A program made the translations under genes and the position numbers. A DNA stretch of 64,000 nt from the NCBI GenBank assembly GCA_021108035.1, contig JAIORQ010000068.1, forward strand, positions 1-64,000, in the 5' to 3' direction. Below, in pieces: positions 1-9,117 of the stretch. Origin of the DNA: Bacteroidales bacterium (GTDB lineage: Bacteria > Bacteroidota > Bacteroidia > Bacteroidales > JAADGE01). The notes beneath the pieces are model-generated. The model did not search any database. It was not told where the DNA came from and was given only the letters and a program-made list of their open reading frames with translations. How positions within the stretch are numbered: position 1 is the stretch's first letter; every line of letters begins with the position of its first letter.

Positions 1-58
1 TATATTAATACTGCGAAAGGTTTGCAACGATAAGTCCGGCAAAGAAAAAATGCAGGTT
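1..58. repeat. Right-hand part of a hairpin MITE (family 1)
   Basis: The first 54 bases are identical to 27682-27735, which lie inside a complete hairpin element. Here the half-hairpin is followed at once by the element's end motif (tgcaggtta), so this copy lacks the second internal hairpin of the other copy. Its left half lies outside the window. Confidence 0.75.
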
Positions 59-120
59 AAATGAAACCCTTTTACTTTACGGATATACTTCACTTTTGTA
101 TAATAACAAAAAACAGATGA

Positions 121-181
121 TATTTTTGGAGTTGTATTCCAATATTATCCGATAATTTTGGAATACAACTCCAAAAATATC
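121..181 (+). promoter_or_regulatory. Long promoter palindrome upstream of the broken DUF4143 gene
   Basis: Arms of about 22 bases (atatttttggagttgtattc and its complement) are separated by about 15 bases. The right arm opens with TAATTTTG (153-160), which fits the Bacteroidota -7 consensus TAnnTTTG. A second -7-like TATCTTTG lies at 214-221. The layout resembles an operator lying over a promoter and matches the palindrome in front of the DUF4143 gene at 23181. Confidence 0.55.
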
Positions 182-661
182 CAATTTCCCTGTTTCAATA
201 AAGTTAAAAGTGTTATCTTTGTGTTAAAAGTTCTTCAAAAAAGTTTTCATATTCAAACAATTACTCCTTTTTATAAAAACCATAAAAAAGAAATTATAAA
301 AATGCCTAAACTTTATTTTAATGATAACGGTTTAAGAAATTCATTTTTAGATAATTATAATACAATTGAAAACAAAACAGATAAAGGACAACTATTAGAA
401 AATTATGTATATATCAGACTGTCTGAACTTTATTCAGACAGTAATATTCATTTTTGGAGAACTTCAACCGGAAATGAAATAGATTTTATCATAAATGAAA
501 GCAATATTTCAAGGAAAGCTTACGAAGTCAAATTTTCATCTAAAAATATCAACAAAAACAAATACAAAAAATTCAGAACCTTATATCCTGATTTTGATTT
601 TCAATTTATATCTTATAACTTTGACGAAACAGGCGTTTCAGTTCCGGTATTAAAACTTTAA
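158..661 (+). pseudogene. DUF4143 ATPase, C-terminal fragment
   Basis: From about residue 25 onward this matches the C-terminal DUF4143 domain of AAA+ ATPases of the COG1373 type: KSFHIQTITPFYKNHKKEI, then MPKLYFNDNGLRNSF, GQLLENYVY, FWRTSTGNEIDFII and YEVKFSS. The same features, including the FWRT...E(I/V)D signature, end the full ATPases at 21489 and 23181. The whole AAA+ half with Walker A and B is missing (about 250 residues), and the upstream palindrome and promoter are joined directly to the tail. The first residues of the open frame are probably former promoter DNA. The frame ends six bases before rlmH, so transcripts from the relic promoter could enter rlmH. Confidence 0.8.
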
Positions 662-667
662 CAAACC

Positions 668-1141
668 ATGAAACTATCTTTATTCTTTACAGGAAAAACA
701 TCTTCAGATTATTTGGAAAAAGGAATAGCTGAATATGAGAAAAGAATAAAGAGATATATTGAGTTTGAAATTAAGACGATTAAGGATATAAAGGCAAGTA
801 AAAGTATGCCGGTCAAAACTGTTAAAATTAAAGAAGGAGAACAAATTCTGAAACATATTAAAAATACTGATGTATTAATTTTACTTGATGAAAAAGGGAA
901 GTTACATACATCAAAAGAATTTGCTCAATATATTAATCATAAAAACAGCACAAGAGTTAAACATTTAATATTCTTAATCGGTGGTGCTTACGGTTTTTCA
1001 GAGCAAATTTATAAAAGAGCAAACGGAAAAATTTCTTTATCAAAAATGACTTTTTCGCATCAACCGATTAGATTGCTGTTTGCTGAACAATTATATCGAG
1101 CATTTACAATAATTAAAGGAGAACCTTATCATAATGAATAA
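668..1141 (+). CDS. rlmH: 23S rRNA (pseudouridine-1915-N3)-methyltransferase RlmH
   Basis: RlmH is the SPOUT-fold methyltransferase that methylates pseudouridine 1915 in helix 69 of 23S rRNA using S-adenosylmethionine. The 157-residue length is typical. Recognisable segments are VLILLDEKGK, the SAM-knot region FLIGGAYGFSEQIYKRA at about 102-118, SLSKMTFSHQPIRLLFAEQL and the terminal FTIIKGEPYH. The start ATG at 668 gives the usual MKL N-terminus. The last eight bases overlap the ATG of the sensor kinase at 1134, so the two are probably translated together. The call is secure. Confidence 0.97.
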   Translation: MKLSLFFTGKTSSDYLEKGIAEYEKRIKRYIEFEIKTIKDIKASKSMPVKTVKIKEGEQILKHIKNTDVLILLDEKGKLHTSKEFAQYINHKNSTRVKHLIFLIGGAYGFSEQIYKRANGKISLSKMTFSHQPIRLLFAEQLYRAFTIIKGEPYHNE

Positions 1142-4100
1142 AAATTATAAACACCTTACATTTTTAATAATTGCAATATTATTATTTGCTCTTTCTTATT
1201 TTATTTACAAAATTGAAAAAAGAAAAGCAACTGATTATGTTGATACAGAACTTATCGAAAAACGAATTCAGGAACTTGAAAGTGAGCTTAAAATAATTAT
1301 TTCAGAAACTGAAAAAAGCATAACAGAACATAAAGAAGAACTGAAAGAATCTTCAAACAGCATATTATTCGATATAATTGATATTAAAGCCGGAAATAAC
1401 TTCTCAATTCTTGTTTATCAAAACGATTCTCTAAAATATTGGTCAAATAATTCCGTTCCGATTCCTTATAAATATTCAGAAGCATCTTTCTCAAACAAAC
1501 GGCTTGTAAAGTTAGAAAACGGATGGTATGATATCATTAAGGAAGAAAATGAAGACTTTTTGATTGTCGGATTACTTAAAATAAAAAACGGCTTCTTTTA
1601 TGAAAACCAACACTTAAACCGCGACTATACACTTGGTATTAATATACCTTCAACATATGTCATTTCTGAAAAACCAATATCAATAGGGGTTGATATAAAA
1701 TCAGAATCAGGTGAGTATTTATTTTCATTAATACTGCCGATTGAAAACAATAATTCGGAAAATACCAAATCAGATTTACCCGCAAGTATATTTTTTCTGA
1801 GTATCGTTTTTTTACTGATTTTTTTAAGCAAACAGAATCAACATTTTTCAGAGTATAATTATTCATATTTATATTCTTCTTTAATTTCGGCAGGAGTTGT
1901 TTTTTTATTTATATTAATTATAAAATTTCAGGTAACGTATTATATTTTCAATTCAAATTCTTTTAATCAAAATATTTTCATTAATAATTTACCACTGTTA
2001 ACTATTGGAGAAATCTTTCTGTTTTCTGTTGTTTTATTGTTTATCATAAATAATTTATTCAGAATTATTCCTTTAGAAAGTCTTATTGAAAGTTTAGTTA
2101 AAAAAAGCAAATATATTCTGACAGCAATTTTTACCGGTATCATATTATTAATTTTTATATATTTTACATATATAAATAATATTGTTGAAGATATGATTGT
2201 TAAATCAGACATTTTTTTTAACATACAAAACATACTGACAATCAACATTATCAATATTACTGCACATTTAATCATTGGTATATTATATGCATCATTCCTG
2301 TTGCTTCTTGATCATTTTATCAGGTTTTCGGAAAGATTATCTACGGTCCGGCATATATTAATTTCTGTTTTATTTGCAGAGATTATTTTAATATCAACAA
2401 ATTATTTTAGAATCTGTCCGGGGAATTTATTTGAATCTCTTTCATTTTTTATTATTACAATAACAATAGTCCTTATAAGATTTTACAAACAAGAATATTC
2501 CTATTATTCAATTATTATCTTGATTTTTTTGCTTACAGTATTTACCGTAATATTTGAAAATAAACATACACAAATCAAAGAAAATTACAAGCAAGAAAAT
2601 CTGATTTCTCTACTGGCAAATGAAAGAGATGAAATGGCTGAACAATTTTTGACGGAAATAAATGAACGCTTAAATGCTGATACAGGAATCGTAAATATAC
2701 TAAGAAACATTAATGAGAATCAATATCAAATTATTTTTAATTATTTGAAACGCAAATACTTTTACGGATATTGGGAAAAGTATGATTTGGAACTTGTTCT
2801 GTGCGGAAATTCAGAATTTTACAGAGATGAAAATCAAACTGCAAATTGTGAAGGGTTTTACACTGAAGAATTTAACCAAAGCGGTGTAAAAATTGACAAT
2901 ACATCTTTTTGGCATATGAATTACAATACCGGAAAAATCACCTATACCGGTTTTGTTGATGTGCCCGATGAAATTGATAAGCGAAGCCTGATACTTTATA
3001 TAACTTTAAGTGAAAAATTAATATCAAAGTCTTTGGGTTATCCCAAACTATTGATTGATAAAAGTTCTGTAATTAAATCTGAATTTGAAGATTACTCCTA
3101 TGCAAAATATACAACCGGAGTACTGGCAGTTAAATACGGTAAATATCAATACGATTTGATTGAAAATGATTTTTCAGAATCCGATGAAAAAAAATATTTT
3201 AAAGAACTTAACGGATACAAACATCTGATATTAACAAATAAATCCGGTCAAAAGTTTATACTCAGCCGTATAATACCCCAAGTGTATGATTTGATAATTT
3301 CATTTGCATATCTGTTTGTATTGTATAATTTTCTGATTTTTATTGCGATACTAATATTCAATCACAAATTTGTGTTAAAGCGTTTAAATTTTGATTTTAA
3401 AAATCAAATCAGATTCTCAATGATTTTAATTCTGCTTATTTCTTTCTTTCTTTTTGGAGCAGGAACAATTTATTATGCCGTTAAAGAAAATAAAAGAGTA
3501 AATAATAAAGAAATGACTGATAAGGTTCAATCAGTGTTGATAGAATTAACGCATAAGTTGTATGAAGAAGATAAATTAACACCGGAATGGCATACTGATA
3601 AATATGACCATTTAGATGAATTATTAATCAAATTTTCTCAAGTATTTTTTTCAGACATAAATTTATATGATTTAAACGGAAACTTGCTTGCAACATCAAG
3701 ATCAGAAATTTTTAACAGAGGACTTACAGGAAAACAAATGAACAGTAAGGCTTTTAAAATGATGGTAATCAATAAAAAAACAGAATTTATACAAAAAGAA
3801 AACATAGGTGAATTGGAATTTTCTTCCATATATATACCCTTTAAAAATGTCAGGAACAAAATCACAGCATATATTAATTTGCCGTATTTCAGTAAAAATG
3901 ATACACTCCAAAAAAACCTGTCAAATGTTTTAATTGCTACTGTTAATTTATATGTAGTTCTTTTTCTGATTACAATCTTTTTGGCATTTTTTATATCAAC
4001 TGAAATTACTCGCCCTATCAGAATGTTACAAAGTAAGTTTAAAGCACTGCAATTGGGGAAAAAACATCAAGAAATAATTTACAATAAAAAAGATGAAATA

Positions 4101-4853
4101 GGAAATCTGGTGAATGAATATAACTTGATGGTAAGCAAATTAGAGATTAGTGCAAAGAAACTTGCAGAATCAGAGAGAGAAAGTGCATGGAGAGAAATGG
4201 CAAAACAAATTGCTCATGAAATAAAGAATCCCCTCACGCCTATGAAACTCAGCATACAATTATTACAAAAAACTTGGTACGATAATCCTGAAAACCATAA
4301 AGATTTTGAAAACAGATTAAACAATGTTTCAGAAACCTTAATAGAACAAATAAATACCTTATCAACCATAGCTTCGGAATTTTCTTCTTTTGCTAAAATG
4401 CCCAAAACTCGTAAAGAAGAAGTTGATATTGCCAAAAAACTAAAAACAGTAACAGGTCTTTTTGAGAATACAAAGAACATTGATATTACACTGAAATTAA
4501 ATAACAATGAAAATATACAAATAATTGCAGATAAAGAACAAGTATCAAGAGTATTTATAAATTTAATTAAAAACGCTGTTCAATCAATACCAAAAGACAA
4601 GAAAGGAAAAATAAATATTGAACTTACAACATATTCATCAAAAGCAAAAATAAAAATTGAAGATAACGGAAACGGAATACCTGATGATAAAAAAGAAAGG
4701 TTATTTGAACCCAGTTTTACAACAAAAACAACGGGCATGGGAATAGGTCTTGCAATTGTGAAAAACATAGTAAACAGTGCAGGCGGAGATATTTGGTTTG
4801 AGTCGGAAGAAAATATCGGAACAATATTTTATGTTGAATTTTTAAAGGTGTAA
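1134..4853 (+). CDS. NtrY-like membrane sensor histidine kinase
   Basis: This is a 1239-residue, many-pass membrane kinase. One transmembrane helix lies at about 7-28, a block of eight or so between about 215 and 475, further helices near 720-745 and 760-785, and a last one at about 930-955 followed by a HAMP region starting RPIRMLQSKF. The HisKA box is MAKQIAHEIKNPLTPMK with the phospho-acceptor at His1028, and the HATPase domain shows INLIKNAVQSIP (N box), DNGNGIPDD (G1) and TTGMGIGLAIVKN (G2). The HEIKNPLTP box and HAMP-first arrangement are those of NtrY-type kinases, but no PAS domain or NtrX-type regulator is visible. It overlaps rlmH by eight bases. No partner response regulator is adjacent, so its target is unknown. 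Confidence 0.9.
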   Translation: MNKNYKHLTFLIIAILLFALSYFIYKIEKRKATDYVDTELIEKRIQELESELKIIISETEKSITEHKEELKESSNSILFDIIDIKAGNNFSILVYQNDSLKYWSNNSVPIPYKYSEASFSNKRLVKLENGWYDIIKEENEDFLIVGLLKIKNGFFYENQHLNRDYTLGINIPSTYVISEKPISIGVDIKSESGEYLFSLILPIENNNSENTKSDLPASIFFLSIVFLLIFLSKQNQHFSEYNYSYLYSSLISAGVVFLFILIIKFQVTYYIFNSNSFNQNIFINNLPLLTIGEIFLFSVVLLFIINNLFRIIPLESLIESLVKKSKYILTAIFTGIILLIFIYFTYINNIVEDMIVKSDIFFNIQNILTINIINITAHLIIGILYASFLLLLDHFIRFSERLSTVRHILISVLFAEIILISTNYFRICPGNLFESLSFFIITITIVLIRFYKQEYSYYSIIILIFLLTVFTVIFENKHTQIKENYKQENLISLLANERDEMAEQFLTEINERLNADTGIVNILRNINENQYQIIFNYLKRKYFYGYWEKYDLELVLCGNSEFYRDENQTANCEGFYTEEFNQSGVKIDNTSFWHMNYNTGKITYTGFVDVPDEIDKRSLILYITLSEKLISKSLGYPKLLIDKSSVIKSEFEDYSYAKYTTGVLAVKYGKYQYDLIENDFSESDEKKYFKELNGYKHLILTNKSGQKFILSRIIPQVYDLIISFAYLFVLYNFLIFIAILIFNHKFVLKRLNFDFKNQIRFSMILILLISFFLFGAGTIYYAVKENKRVNNKEMTDKVQSVLIELTHKLYEEDKLTPEWHTDKYDHLDELLIKFSQVFFSDINLYDLNGNLLATSRSEIFNRGLTGKQMNSKAFKMMVINKKTEFIQKENIGELEFSSIYIPFKNVRNKITAYINLPYFSKNDTLQKNLSNVLIATVNLYVVLFLITIFLAFFISTEITRPIRMLQSKFKALQLGKKHQEIIYNKKDEIGNLVNEYNLMVSKLEISAKKLAESERESAWREMAKQIAHEIKNPLTPMKLSIQLLQKTWYDNPENHKDFENRLNNVSETLIEQINTLSTIASEFSSFAKMPKTRKEEVDIAKKLKTVTGLFENTKNIDITLKLNNNENIQIIADKEQVSRVFINLIKNAVQSIPKDKKGKINIELTTYSSKAKIKIEDNGNGIPDDKKERLFEPSFTTKTTGMGIGLAIVKNIVNSAGGDIWFESEENIGTIFYVEFLKV

Positions 4854-4948
4854 GCAACTTTTATCAAATAACTTTGGTCATAACATAAAATTATCGTATA
4901 TTTTGCGTTTCTACCAAAGAAATATTAAACTGTTTAAAATTGATAAAA

Positions 4949-5932
4949 ATGACCATAAAAACATTATACACAAGCCTACTTTTTTTAATTATTTCAATTA
5001 CTTCATTCAGTCAAAATCTTAAAGAAGTTAATACAATAATTAATGAAGAAAAAGAAATTACTACTGCTAATATTACTCCTGATAACAAATTTATTATTTG
5101 CGGATTTAAAACCGGTAAAATAATAGTTTATGAAACATTAACAGGAAAAATTGCTTATGAGCTAAACAGACATAAAGGTGAAATCTATTCAATTTCTTTT
5201 GATAAAAAGGGGAAATATTTTGTTTCAGCCTGTCTTGACAGGTCTGCTATTGTATGGAGTATAAACTCAGGAAAACAACTAAAGTCTTTTACAGAAAACG
5301 GAGATGCCGTTTGGACAGCAGAATTTACACCCGATAACAAATATATTGTAACCGGGGGGACAGACCAAGTTATAAGTGTTTGGGAATTAATTTCAACAAA
5401 AAGATACAGAACATTATGGGGGCATAAAGACAGGGTATATTCATTAAAAGTAACTAAAAAAGGAGATAAAGTTTATAGTGTTTCAGGAGACAATTCTATT
5501 AAAGTATGGGATATTTCTAAACAACTATTATTAAAAACTATTAATTCTGCACACACCAACGATATTACATCTATTGCTCTTAGTTCTGATGAAACATTCT
5601 TTGTTACAGGTGCAAAAGACAATACTGTTAAAATATGGGACTTTAATACATTTGATGAATTAGCAACAATGAGAGGTCATATGTGGCATATTAAGAAAGT
5701 TGACATCAGCCCTGATTCTAAATATATAGTAAGCAGTTCTTGGGATAATACATTTAAATTATGGAGTGTTGAAACAAAATCCGAAATAAGATCTTTTGAA
5801 TCTCATCAATTTCCTGTAATTGATGTTGCCTTCAGCAAAGACGGAAAATACTTAATTTCATGTGATGAAAATAAAGTAATTATTTGGGATACGGGAATGA
5901 ATATTAATATTGAGACTTCTGAGTCGAATTAA
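4949..5932 (+). CDS. Secreted WD40 beta-propeller protein
   Basis: Starting at ATG 4949 gives a clear signal peptide (MTIKTLYTSLLFLIISITSF then SQ). A TTG three codons upstream is the only alternative. The mature part is one propeller of about seven WD40 blades, seen as repeated endings such as SAIVWSI, QVISVWEL, NSIKVWDI, NTVKIWDF and NTFKLWSV, with GH or SH dipeptides before each blade (LWGHKDRVYSL, MRGHMWHIKKV). No enzyme domain is present. Such propellers are protein-interaction scaffolds; in Bacteroidota exported versions are common and mostly uncharacterised. It stands alone, with 95 bases to the upstream kinase and a convergent Fic gene downstream. Confidence 0.9.
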   Translation: MTIKTLYTSLLFLIISITSFSQNLKEVNTIINEEKEITTANITPDNKFIICGFKTGKIIVYETLTGKIAYELNRHKGEIYSISFDKKGKYFVSACLDRSAIVWSINSGKQLKSFTENGDAVWTAEFTPDNKYIVTGGTDQVISVWELISTKRYRTLWGHKDRVYSLKVTKKGDKVYSVSGDNSIKVWDISKQLLLKTINSAHTNDITSIALSSDETFFVTGAKDNTVKIWDFNTFDELATMRGHMWHIKKVDISPDSKYIVSSSWDNTFKLWSVETKSEIRSFESHQFPVIDVAFSKDGKYLISCDENKVIIWDTGMNINIETSESN

Positions 5933-5988
5933 GAAACAGATTGAAAGAGGTTGAAGAAGATTGAGTTTTTCAGTTCACTTCAACTTTA

Positions 5989-6792
5989 TCAATATAAGAA
6001 CATAAACCCTTGTTTATTGTTTTTGATTTTTGGCTTGTTTTTTAATATATTTATTTGAGCTTTTAAATGTTTTTTAGTTTGCTCAAACATAAAATCATAA
6101 AAAATATTAATATCTTCTTTTTTCCTTGTGTTTTCAAGTGCAGAATAATAATTAATCTTATCTTGATTATAAATAACTGAAAGCGGCAATTTATGATAAT
6201 GTTGCACATAATTCATTAACAGTCTTGACAGTCTTCCGTTACCGTCAGCAAAAGGATGTATTGAAACCATCTGAAAATGTGCATCAAAAGATAATTTGTA
6301 AATATCAATAAAATCTTTCGATTTATTAATATTTAAATTTATATAAGATATTAGTTTTCTTACATAATCAGGAACTTTTTTATAGTCAATAAATGTTCTG
6401 TTTCCTGCTCTTACTGTTAATTTTCTGTATTCACCTTTTGAAGAATCAAAATCACCTGCTATTGAAGATATTTTGCTTCCGGTATTCTTCATAATAAATT
6501 CAGATGTTTTTTTAATTATTTCCTCAGAAAGCAATTCTTTACTTTTTGCAATATCTAAAATATAATTTAAAGCCGCATAATGATCTACAGCCATATAAGT
6601 ATCATTCAAAGGTTTAGAATGAGGTGTAAGTTTTTCATCGAGTAAAAGAATTGTTTCTGCTTCGGTAAGTGAAGAGCCTTCTATTGAATTAGAATGATGA
6701 ACAAGAGCATAATTATTAAATTTCTCAAAATTCAATATATGTTCTTTTGTTAAAGAAAAATACTTATCTAATATTTGAATGAATTCTTTCAT
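5989..6792 (-). CDS. Fic-domain protein AMP-transferase (class II)
   Basis: The catalytic Fic motif HPFADGNGR lies at residues 179-187, with the invariant His179, the acidic residue and the anion-binding NGR. Fic enzymes usually move AMP from ATP onto a hydroxyl side chain of a target protein. An N-terminal inhibitory motif (S/T)xxxE(G/N) is seen as SNSIEG at 34-39, whose Glu normally blocks productive ATP binding. That makes this a class II, self-inhibited Fic. At 267 residues it is a single-domain housekeeping-type Fic without export signal or fused DNA-binding domain. No antitoxin gene is adjacent, as expected when the inhibitor is intramolecular. The substrate cannot be told from sequence. 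Confidence 0.92.
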   Translation of the reverse strand: MKEFIQILDKYFSLTKEHILNFEKFNNYALVHHSNSIEGSSLTEAETILLLDEKLTPHSKPLNDTYMAVDHYAALNYILDIAKSKELLSEEIIKKTSEFIMKNTGSKISSIAGDFDSSKGEYRKLTVRAGNRTFIDYKKVPDYVRKLISYINLNINKSKDFIDIYKLSFDAHFQMVSIHPFADGNGRLSRLLMNYVQHYHKLPLSVIYNQDKINYYSALENTRKKEDINIFYDFMFEQTKKHLKAQINILKNKPKIKNNKQGFMFLY

Positions 6793-6879
6793 TGTTTATT
6801 CAGTAAAAAACTTTACTGTAAAATTACACTATAAAACTATAAAACACAAACATACAAATAAATAATGTAGTAACTAAAA

Positions 6880-6911
6880 ACAACAGAGCAAATTTAACTC
6901 TGTTGTTTTTG
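6880..6911. terminator. Bidirectional hairpin terminator
   Basis: Arms aacaacagag and ctctgttgtt close on a short A/T loop and are followed by T-runs on both strands. On the minus strand it sits 40-75 bases beyond the stop codon of the T9SS tail relic at 6954, so it probably belonged to that lost gene. Confidence 0.75.
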
Positions 6912-6953
6912 AAATTGAACCTGTTATTTAAAAATTGTTACCTGCTTGTTAAT

Positions 6954-7060
6954 TTATTGTTTAATTATCATCTCTGTTTTAATAACTGCACCATTCACAT
7001 CTTTTATTTTCAACATATATAAACCTTTTTCAATAACATCTTTAAATATGATGTCTTATA
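6954..7060 (-). pseudogene. Relic of a T9SS C-terminal sorting tail
   Basis: Minus-strand reading gives IIFKDVIEKGLYMLKIKD, NGAVIKTEMIIKQ and a stop. This is the end of a type A T9SS C-terminal sorting domain (KGLYMLKI...G....EKIIK pattern). Nothing upstream in 7061-7262 continues the protein, so only the last ~30 residues of a secreted protein remain. A closely similar tail is at 24374. Apart from this relic, 6793-7262 shows no gene. Confidence 0.7.
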
Positions 7061-7262
7061 AGAAAAAATAGATAAAGAATAAGTTGAAAATTTTTAAAAT
7101 ATACCATAAGCATGCAATATTAAACTGTGATCAAAACTAACTTTTTTACTAATTTCTTACCCAAATTCAATATATTTTATCTGAATTATATGTAGAGCTT
7201 GGGTTTTAAGCATTTATAAAGGTTTGTATTAGAAATAAATTAAAATAATAAAAGAAAGAAAA

Positions 7263-7739
7263 TTATTTATTTTCCAGAACTGCATCAATATTTAGTTTAC
7301 TGTTGTGACCGTTAGCACTCACGTGAGAACTAGAACAAACATAAGTAGTATATTTTTTAGCAATTTCATCAAGAGTAATGATTTTATCAAACTCTACCTT
7401 ACAACTCTCCTTAAAGTCATCTCCAACAGCGTAAGTTGTTTTTCCAACAACAAGTATTTTATCTATTTCGCCAGTAGCATCTGATTTAATACGAATAATT
7501 TCATAATCTTGAGAAGTAATTTCATCATCTTTCCCATAAATAGTAGTAGTATAACGAACTTGGAAAGTTTCTTTATCAACTCCAACCACTACACCTTCAT
7601 AGATTTGCTTATTAGAAACGTAAGGCCATTCTTTTGTGGTATTTGTATCTTGATTAGTAGAACCATTATTTTGAGCAGTAGCAACGCCATAGCTCATTAG
7701 TAAGCAGGCAACAATTATTGTCAAATTTTTGAGTTTCAT
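7263..7739 (-). CDS. Small secreted protein, unknown function
   Basis: I do not recognise a family. The 158-residue product begins with a signal peptide (MKLKNLTIIVACLLMSYGVA, cleavage after TAQ). The mature part is beta-rich and polar: YEGVVVGVDKETFQVRYTTT, a charged stretch with DDEITSQDYEIIRIK, then VVGKTTYAVGDDF. Two cysteines are visible in the mature chain (ESCKVEF and YVCSSSHV), which may pair after export. It is the last gene of a minus-strand series of exported proteins, but a TAnnTTTG element just upstream suggests its own promoter with a leader of only about a dozen bases. An extracytoplasmic location is the only firm inference. Confidence 0.7.
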   Translation of the reverse strand: MKLKNLTIIVACLLMSYGVATAQNNGSTNQDTNTTKEWPYVSNKQIYEGVVVGVDKETFQVRYTTTIYGKDDEITSQDYEIIRIKSDATGEIDKILVVGKTTYAVGDDFKESCKVEFDKIITLDEIAKKYTTYVCSSSHVSANGHNSKLNIDAVLENK

Positions 7740-7758
7740 ATTATTTTATTTTTGGTAT

Positions 7759-7766
7759 CAAAGATA
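7759..7766 (-). promoter_or_regulatory. -7 promoter element TATCTTTG
   Basis: On the minus strand this reads TATCTTTG, a full match to the Bacteroidota -7 consensus TAnnTTTG, 20 bases before the ATG at 7739. No clear -33 TTTG was identified. Confidence 0.5.
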
Positions 7767-7774
7767 CAATTCTT

Positions 7775-8425
7775 TTACTTTTTAAAGATGTTTAACGCAC
7801 TAAAAAACCTTCTTCTGTTGTATTCCCTCTTTTTAATTCTATAAATCCTTTTTGATTCTTCTGCTTCGGGCATATACAAAAAAGGACCTACTGTTAAGGT
7901 TCTCATCATTAGATTTTCAGAAGTAAATAAATAAAAGTCTCTATATGCTCCGGATGCTATTGCTCCCGGCTTTCTTATTAATTCCAATCTGTTTTTTTTG
8001 TCCCATACAAGACTTTGAATAAACCAAAACACTTGAATATTATCATCATATACTGAATCCACAAGGAAAGAGTTATCACCATACAAAATTTCCTTTTTGG
8101 GGTCAAAGGCTAAATGTTCATAAATTACTTTTGATCTCCATGCTTGATCAAAATCATTAAACGGTCCTATGTTAATAATGTTATTATCAAGGCTTTGATA
8201 AAGATTTTTTCTGTATTCAGACTCACTGCCGTGCAATAGTTTTCTTTTTACTTCGGGAATAATAAATGAAACATAACCTGTGCTGTCGTCTTCTACTTCC
8301 CTGATACGAATTTGAAACCAATACACAAGTCTGTTTTCATCAATACTATTAGAGAAATTTACTTGTGAACTAAGATCTGTGTATAATAGGGATAATATAA
8401 ACCCAAGCAATATAATTTTTTTCAT
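7775..8425 (-). CDS. Secreted SPOR-like repeat protein
   Basis: A 216-residue exported protein with signal peptide MKKIILLGFILSLLYTDLSS. The mature chain has two modules, each opening with a YWFQIRI or VFWFIQSL beta strand and closing with a glycine-proline-phenylalanine strand followed by a helix (NIGPFNDFDQAWRSKVIY and VGPFLYMPEAEESKRIY). The strand-helix-strand arrangement ending in (I/V)GPF plus an alanine-containing helix is that of SPOR peptidoglycan-binding repeats, but the match is weak. The gene at 8558 has the same arrangement, so the two are probable paralogues. Binding to denuded peptidoglycan is an inference only. Confidence 0.6.
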   Translation of the reverse strand: MKKIILLGFILSLLYTDLSSQVNFSNSIDENRLVYWFQIRIREVEDDSTGYVSFIIPEVKRKLLHGSESEYRKNLYQSLDNNIINIGPFNDFDQAWRSKVIYEHLAFDPKKEILYGDNSFLVDSVYDDNIQVFWFIQSLVWDKKNRLELIRKPGAIASGAYRDFYLFTSENLMMRTLTVGPFLYMPEAEESKRIYRIKKREYNRRRFFSALNIFKK

Positions 8426-8557
8426 GATTTTTTTGTTTTTAATTATAAAATAGGAACACAGGTATCTTTCTGCATGTTTATTATTTGTTAGTCATGCTCT
8501 TCTGTGTTAAAATTGTTTATTATGTGTATTTCAAAATTTTAAATATTACCATATCTG

Positions 8558-9100
8558 TCAATATAAGTTCAAAAAAAACCCATTCTTAATATCTGTTTTG
8601 GTATTAAACGGTCCGATTAATACTCCTTTCTGTTTTAATTTTTTAAGGAATACATTTTTAAAGGTCGCAAGACTTCCGATATTAATATTTTCACCAACAT
8701 CTACTCTTTTAAAAATTCCGGAATTATCAGTTTCTTCAAGAGTAATCGAAAAAAACAAATATTTATCGTTTGCATTATTCATTTTTTCTTTTGAGTACAT
8801 TTCTCTGAAGATGTTAACGGCAAATTCAGCATCAGCTTTAGACATGAAAGGACCGATAAACAAAATACTTTTTTTAAGATTCTTTTTTATCAACTTTTTA
8901 AACTCTTTAACAGTCCCTTCTTTAATTTTGGCATTAATATTTAATATCTTTAAGCCTTCTTCCCATTCATATTCATACAGTTCAATTGAGAACCAATAGT
9001 ATGTTTTTTCTTCAATATTCTCAATAGGAACAGAATAGGAATTACCTAATGTAAAACAGAGGATTATTACTATAAATATTGTTTTTTTTATAATCTGCAT
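8558..9100 (-). CDS. Secreted SPOR-like repeat protein (paralogue)
   Basis: The product is 180 residues with signal peptide MQIIKKTIFIVIILCFTLGN. Two modules repeat the plan of the neighbour at 7775: TYYWFSIELYEYE ... ILFIGPFMSKADAEFAVNIF and YLFFSITLEE ... GVLIGPFNTKTDIKNGFF. The second module is cut short soon after its GPF strand, so the last helix of a canonical SPOR fold is incomplete. It lies 17 bases downstream of the gene starting at 9984, so both are likely in one transcript. No catalytic residues are evident; a cell-wall or scaffold role is inferred from the SPOR-like pattern. Confidence 0.6.
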   Translation of the reverse strand: MQIIKKTIFIVIILCFTLGNSYSVPIENIEEKTYYWFSIELYEYEWEEGLKILNINAKIKEGTVKEFKKLIKKNLKKSILFIGPFMSKADAEFAVNIFREMYSKEKMNNANDKYLFFSITLEETDNSGIFKRVDVGENINIGSLATFKNVFLKKLKQKGVLIGPFNTKTDIKNGFFLNLY

Positions 9101-9117
9101 AGAACCTAATTTTAATA

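Noticed and set aside
121-181. The promoter palindrome could be an invertible (phase-variable) promoter.
   Set aside because: The spacer is about 15 bases with no promoter able to flip, far too short for the known Bacteroides invertons.
1625-2275. Several open frames on the minus strand within the sensor kinase gene.
   Set aside because: They mirror the AT-rich coding strand, have no start context, and the plus-strand kinase is clear.
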